Below are positions 13,259-16,415 of a stretch of 16,415 nucleotides of DNA, one piece after another (position 1 is the stretch's first letter; the number at the start of each line of letters is the position of its first letter). The stretch covers positions 1 through 16,415 of the forward strand of contig CAMAJC010000007.1 of assembly GCA_945835425.1 (NCBI GenBank), in the 5' to 3' direction. This DNA comes from an uncultured Clostridia bacterium. Its GTDB lineage: Bacteria; Bacillota; Clostridia; Oscillospirales; Ruminococcaceae. The position numbers were made by a program, and so were the translations under genes. The notes beneath the pieces are model-generated. The model did no database searches, was not told the origin of the DNA, and saw nothing but the letters and a program-made list of their open reading frames with translations.

Positions 13259-14077
13259 TTACTTGGCAAAATAATGGTCAAAAATGATCGCGTCAAAGAC
13301 CTTGACCAGCTGATCCTGCTGATCCTGGGAGGTGACCGTCCAGGCCGCCAGCATCGGCCGGTAAAGGCTGCGGCAGACCCGGAAGCCCAGGGACGCGCCC
13401 CAATCGACGCCGTAAGCGATAAAGTCCGGACGCCCGAGGACGTTGACCAGCAGATGGCTCATGGCAAAGCAGGTCAGCAGCGGCTGTCCCGCGTGGTCCT
13501 TCATAAAGTTCATGCTGAGCTGCCCTCTGACCAGCTCCGGACGGTTTTTCTTAAACCACTGCACCGCTCTGGGGTCGAAGGACTCGACGCAGATATCGCC
13601 CTTGTAGCCGTCGATCATCGGGGCTGCCGCCTCGCAGATCGCGGCTGCGCTGGTGCCGCCGGGAACCTTGATCTCGCAGATGATCGTGGCGCCGTCCAGC
13701 ACGTCCAGCACATCGGTAAACAGCGGGATGCGCTCGTCGGTCTTTAAAAGCCGGAACTGCCGCAGCTGGACATATGTATAATCATAAACGTGTCCGTCCA
13801 CGCCGCACATCCGGTTTAAGGTGTCGTCATGGAAAACGACGACCTTGCCGTCCTTGGTCAGCTGGACGTCCAGTTCGACGCCGTACTGATGGATGCGGGC
13901 ACGCTTGAACGCCGAAAGAGAATTTTCGGGGATACCGTTTTCGTTGTCAAACAGTCCGCGATGGGCGTACGCTTTCTTTTCAAACCGCCTGGTATCCCGC
14001 CGTTTCCGCGGCTTGACCGCCCAGACAAACAGCACGAGCAGAATGATAAGCACAAACATAACAATGGTAAACACCAT
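13259..14077 (-). CDS. Membrane-anchored glycerophosphodiester phosphodiesterase family protein
   Basis: Enzymes of this family (GDPD, TIM-barrel, metal dependent) cleave glycerophosphodiesters to glycerol 3-phosphate and an alcohol. The ATG at 14077 follows a strong AAAGGAGG by eight bases, giving 272 residues; the frame continues upstream through the promoter and is not used. A hydrophobic helix (3-20) followed by KPRKRR suggests an N-in membrane anchor or uncleaved signal with the basic side in the cytoplasm. Catalytic signature: AHRG with H39, PEN (50-52), ELD with E68 and D70, VFHDD with H83, and E135 in CEIK, plus AAWTV at 244-248 near the end. All expected residues are present. Exact substrate cannot be read from the sequence. 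Confidence 0.9.
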   Translation of the reverse strand: MVFTIVMFVLIILLVLFVWAVKPRKRRDTRRFEKKAYAHRGLFDNENGIPENSLSAFKRARIHQYGVELDVQLTKDGKVVVFHDDTLNRMCGVDGHVYDYTYVQLRQFRLLKTDERIPLFTDVLDVLDGATIICEIKVPGGTSAAAICEAAAPMIDGYKGDICVESFDPRAVQWFKKNRPELVRGQLSMNFMKDHAGQPLLTCFAMSHLLVNVLGRPDFIAYGVDWGASLGFRVCRSLYRPMLAAWTVTSQDQQDQLVKVFDAIIFDHYFAK

Positions 14078-14098
14078 AAAAATTCCTCCTTTGCATCC

Positions 14099-14127
14099 AT
14101 TATAGCAGGGCAGAAAACCGCTGTCAA
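14099..14127 (-). promoter_or_regulatory. Consensus sigma-A promoter of the phosphodiesterase-DUF3842 pair
   Basis: On the minus strand a perfect TTGACA (14127-14122) and a perfect TATAAT (14104-14099) with a 17-base spacer. Transcription would begin about 14091, leaving a leader of only about 14 bases that is almost entirely ribosome site and spacer. Confidence 0.93.
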
Positions 14128-14185
14128 AGCAATTATGCACAAAATATCCGGTATTCTCCGGTGAATCTGCCATAGCAAAACCGAT

Positions 14186-16003
14186 TCAGTTCAGCCCGGC
14201 AATGACCTCCATCAGGGCTTTCGCCGTCTCCTCGTTTATTTTGAGCTCGTCCATCAGCTCCTGCGCCGTCGCGGTTTTGAGCTTGGGCTTGGTGGGCCAG
14301 CGTTTCAGCAGCTTTTTCAGCTTCACGTCGCCGATGCCTTTGACGCTTTTCAGCTGGGACTCGGTGTCGGCCTTTTTGTGCAGCATCCGCTGGTAGGCGA
14401 TGGCGTAGCGGTGTACCTCGTCCTGGATGGTCGTGACAAGGGTGAAGGCCGATTTCATCATCGACATCGACAGTTCTCCGCTCTCGGTCGTTAAGTCGCG
14501 GGTACGGTGGCGGCTGTCCTTGACCATGCCGAACAGCGGCACATCGATCCGCAGTTCTTCCAGCACCGGCCGGATTGCGGCCACATGTCCCTTGCCGCCG
14601 TCCAGCAGAATCAGGTCGGGCAGCCGGGAAAAGGCCGGGTCGCCGTCGAGGTAGCGGGTGAACCGCCGCCGGATGACCTCACGCATGGAGGCGTAGTCGT
14701 CCTGGCCCTGTACGTCGCGGATGGCAAAGCGCTTGTAGTCCTTTTTCAGCGGCCGGCCGTTTTCAAAGACGATCATGCCGCCGACCCGTCCGGTCTCGCC
14801 CCAGTTACTGATATCGTAGGCTTCGATATAGACCGGCGTGCTGGGCAGTCCCAAAAGCTTTTGCAGCTCCTCCAGCGCCGCGACCTCCCGGCCGGTACGC
14901 TTTATCTTATGGGCCAGCTGCTCCTCGGCGTTGCTGCGCGCCATGTCGGACAGCTTTTTCCGCTCACCTCTCTGCGGAATGACCGGCGAGACGCTTTTTC
15001 CACACTGCAGCCGGATAAACTGTTCAAACATCGCCATGTCCTCCGGCGGTTTGTCCAGCACAACGAACTTTGGGATTTCCTTCCGGCCGGTGTAATAGCG
15101 GTAGATAAACTCCTCCCGGACCTCGTCGATATCGCCCTGGCCGTCGAAGGTGAAGTTTTCCTTGTCAGCGATTCGCCCTTCACGGATTTTCAGGATTACG
15201 CAGGAGACCAGCGACGCATTCTGGGCAAAACCCCAGACGTCCATCTGCCGATCTTCGCCCAGCAATACCGTCTGCCGCTCGGTGATCCGCTTGATAGCGG
15301 AAATCTGGTCGCGGAGCCGCGCTGCACGCTCAAAGTCCAGCGCTTCGGAGGCAGCATACATCTGACTCTCCAACTGATCCACGTCGGCGACGCTGCCGCT
15401 ACGGATATAATCGACCGCCTCATCAATGATTTTGCGGTACTCTTCTTTGCTTACTTTCCCCTGACAGAGACCCATGCAGCGCTTGATGTGGAAATTGAGA
15501 CAGGGCCGCGCTTTTTTGAAGTCCTGCGGGAATTTCCGGGTGCAGGTCGGCAGACCGAAGACCTGGTTGACCTGCTCGGCGGTCTGACGGACAACATAGG
15601 CGCTCATATACGGTCCGATCAGCTGACCCTTGTCCTGGGGTTTTTGCAGCACCGCTTCGATCCGCGGGAACTCTTCGTCGGTCACATGAATATAGTGGTA
15701 GCCCTTGTCGTCCATTAAGAGGATGTTGTATTTCGGGCGGTAGTGCTTAATCAGCGAACATTCCAGCACCAGCGCCTCAAATTCGCTCCCGGTCACGATA
15801 AAGTCGAAATCGTTGACGCAGGAGACCATTTTGCGGGTCTTTTCGTTGTGGGAGGAGTTTTCGCGGAAGTAGCTGACCACCCGGTTTTTGAGGGCTTTCG
15901 CCTTGCCGACGTAGATAATCTCGCCAGTTTTGTCCTTCATCAGATAGCACCCCGGCTCCAACGGCAGCAGCAGCGCCTTTTTCCGCAGCTCATCAATATT
16001 CAC
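14186..16003 (-). CDS. uvrC: UvrABC excision nuclease subunit C
   Basis: Makes the two incisions around DNA lesions in nucleotide excision repair, acting after UvrA and UvrB. The GTG at 16003 follows GGGAGG at seven bases; an in-frame TTG at 16018 lies before that site and is rejected. The 605 residues match the family. Order: GIY-YIG nuclease (about 14-95, GCYLMKDKTGEIIYVGKAK at 18-36), a four-cysteine group (C154, C168, C176, C180) like the iron-sulfur site known in UvrC, the UVR helix pair (206-240, ALDFERAARLRDQI), the RNase H-like endonuclease (YDISN D397, LLDGGKGH D468, HRYA H531) and a C-terminal helix-hairpin-helix domain (553-605, VKGIGDVKLKKLL). Nothing is missing. No promoter is evident just upstream, where a repeat element sits. 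Confidence 0.98.
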   Translation of the reverse strand: MNIDELRKKALLLPLEPGCYLMKDKTGEIIYVGKAKALKNRVVSYFRENSSHNEKTRKMVSCVNDFDFIVTGSEFEALVLECSLIKHYRPKYNILLMDDKGYHYIHVTDEEFPRIEAVLQKPQDKGQLIGPYMSAYVVRQTAEQVNQVFGLPTCTRKFPQDFKKARPCLNFHIKRCMGLCQGKVSKEEYRKIIDEAVDYIRSGSVADVDQLESQMYAASEALDFERAARLRDQISAIKRITERQTVLLGEDRQMDVWGFAQNASLVSCVILKIREGRIADKENFTFDGQGDIDEVREEFIYRYYTGRKEIPKFVVLDKPPEDMAMFEQFIRLQCGKSVSPVIPQRGERKKLSDMARSNAEEQLAHKIKRTGREVAALEELQKLLGLPSTPVYIEAYDISNWGETGRVGGMIVFENGRPLKKDYKRFAIRDVQGQDDYASMREVIRRRFTRYLDGDPAFSRLPDLILLDGGKGHVAAIRPVLEELRIDVPLFGMVKDSRHRTRDLTTESGELSMSMMKSAFTLVTTIQDEVHRYAIAYQRMLHKKADTESQLKSVKGIGDVKLKKLLKRWPTKPKLKTATAQELMDELKINEETAKALMEVIAGLN

Positions 16004-16021
16004 ATTCTTCCCTCCCAATCA

Positions 16022-16250
16022 CCAGCCTTTGAAAAGGCTGGGCGAAACTTTTCTTGTCCGCCGCGGCCGTGGCAGCACGCGGGGTAACTGAGCAAGACTG
16101 CTCGTCAGGCTCGCAGTCTTCGGACTTTGTTCCCCGCTCGTTTTTTCTAAAATCCAAACCCGCTCGGTTTATGAAGGGCACAAAGTCCCGTTATCCACTT
16201 CCTGACGGAGAGCCTGACAAAAAAGTTTTGCCAGGCTTTTTCAAAAGCCG
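16022..16250. repeat. Nested inverted-repeat element upstream of uvrC (MITE-like)
   Basis: The left end (16027-16059) and the complement of the right end (16217-16248) match over about 32 bases with few differences, sharing TTTGAAAA, then AAACTTTT, then TGTC. Each end is also a hairpin (CCAGCCTT/AAGGCTGG 16022-16041; GGCTTTT/AAAAGCC 16234-16249). Inside are further inverted pairs: 16104-16112 with 16210-16218, 16122-16130 with 16180-16188, 16079-16084 with 16132-16137 and 16094-16101 with 16113-16120. No open frame of note. A related end sequence occurs at 385-437. Confidence 0.7.
16212..16236 (-). terminator. Possible terminator hairpin of the upstream gene, within the repeat element
   Basis: GCCTGACAAAA (16212-16222) pairs with TTTTGCCAGGC (16226-16236), eleven pairs with one wobble and a 3-base loop. 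No clear U-run follows on the minus strand, so termination is uncertain. It competes for bases with the neighbouring hairpin at 16234-16249. Confidence 0.3.
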
Positions 16251-16326
16251 CGTAACTCCATAACCTTCCGTTACGCAGAATCTGCCCGGTTATAGGCGTA
16301 GGTATCGAAACACTCTGCGGCCGCAG
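16250..16326. repeat. Two palindromic stems between the partial gene and the repeat element
   Basis: GCGTAAC (16250-16256) pairs with GTTACGC (16270-16276), and CTGCGGCCGCAG (16315-16326) is a perfect 12-base palindrome. Together with the element at 16022-16250 they account for most of the 16004-16350 gap; nothing coding is seen. Confidence 0.45.
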
Positions 16327-16350
16327 CCGCCCAAAACATAATCCAAATCA

Positions 16351-16415
16351 TTACTCAATCACAACCGCCCGGCTGCCCATCTCTTCATAAATCTCCATAA
16401 ACCGCGCCAGCTCCA
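16351..16415 (-). CDS. Partial CDS, C-terminus only, unknown product
   Basis: The frame enters from the window edge and ends with ELARFMEIYEEMGSRAVVIE before a TAA stop at 16353-16351. The 20 visible residues form an acidic amphipathic helix and a short hydrophobic strand, plausible for a real protein end. The frame agrees with the strand of every other gene. Too short to name a family. Confidence 0.55.
   Translation of the reverse strand, partial: ELARFMEIYEEMGSRAVVIE

Noticed and set aside
1..16415. CRISPR array, tRNA/rRNA genes, phage or transposase genes
   Set aside because: No evenly spaced direct repeats, no cloverleaf sequence and no integrase or transposase frame were seen on either strand.

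Overview
The window looks like chromosome from a Gram-positive Firmicute of the class Clostridia, most likely Oscillospirales (Ruminococcaceae/Oscillospiraceae-like). This rests on the moderately high GC, strong AGGAGG-type ribosome binding sites, sigma-A type promoters with 17-base spacers, lipoprotein-type binding proteins and a DUF3842 protein; it is an inference, not an identification. Every gene I can support lies on the minus strand, so transcription runs from high to low coordinates. The long plus-strand open frames are antisense shadows.

In transcription order: the last 20 codons of an unknown gene (16415-16351); a 347-bp gap filled by a nested inverted-repeat element; uvrC (16003-14186); a membrane-anchored glycerophosphodiester phosphodiesterase-family protein and a DUF3842 protein (14077-12854) behind a consensus promoter; rpsT, encoding ribosomal protein S20, with its own promoter and terminator (12724-12262); a four-helix membrane protein of unknown function directly behind the rpsT terminator (12235-11675); then a complete peptide/nickel-family ABC importer locus (11629-458); and finally the first 19 codons of another unknown gene (59-1).

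The importer locus is the main content. It has two paralogous, unusually long lipoprotein substrate-binding proteins in tandem (818 and 817 residues), each with its own good promoter and followed by hairpin terminators, then oppB, oppC, oppD and oppF in close order. The binding proteins would capture a peptide-like ligand outside the membrane, OppB/OppC form the channel, and OppD/OppF hydrolyse ATP. Two subunits are enlarged on the outer face: OppC carries about 275 extra residues between its first and second membrane helices, built from four repeats, and both binding proteins carry about 185 extra residues.

The non-coding DNA is also structured. A hairpin element recurs in three places, always about 65-75 bases before a start codon (of the 5'-truncated-at-window-edge gene, of oppC and of the first binding protein). 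A second, unrelated repeat family occurs at both ends of the window. The two binding-protein leaders share a small TTTCCGT/ACGGAAA hairpin, and the oppB leader has four alternating complementary segments.
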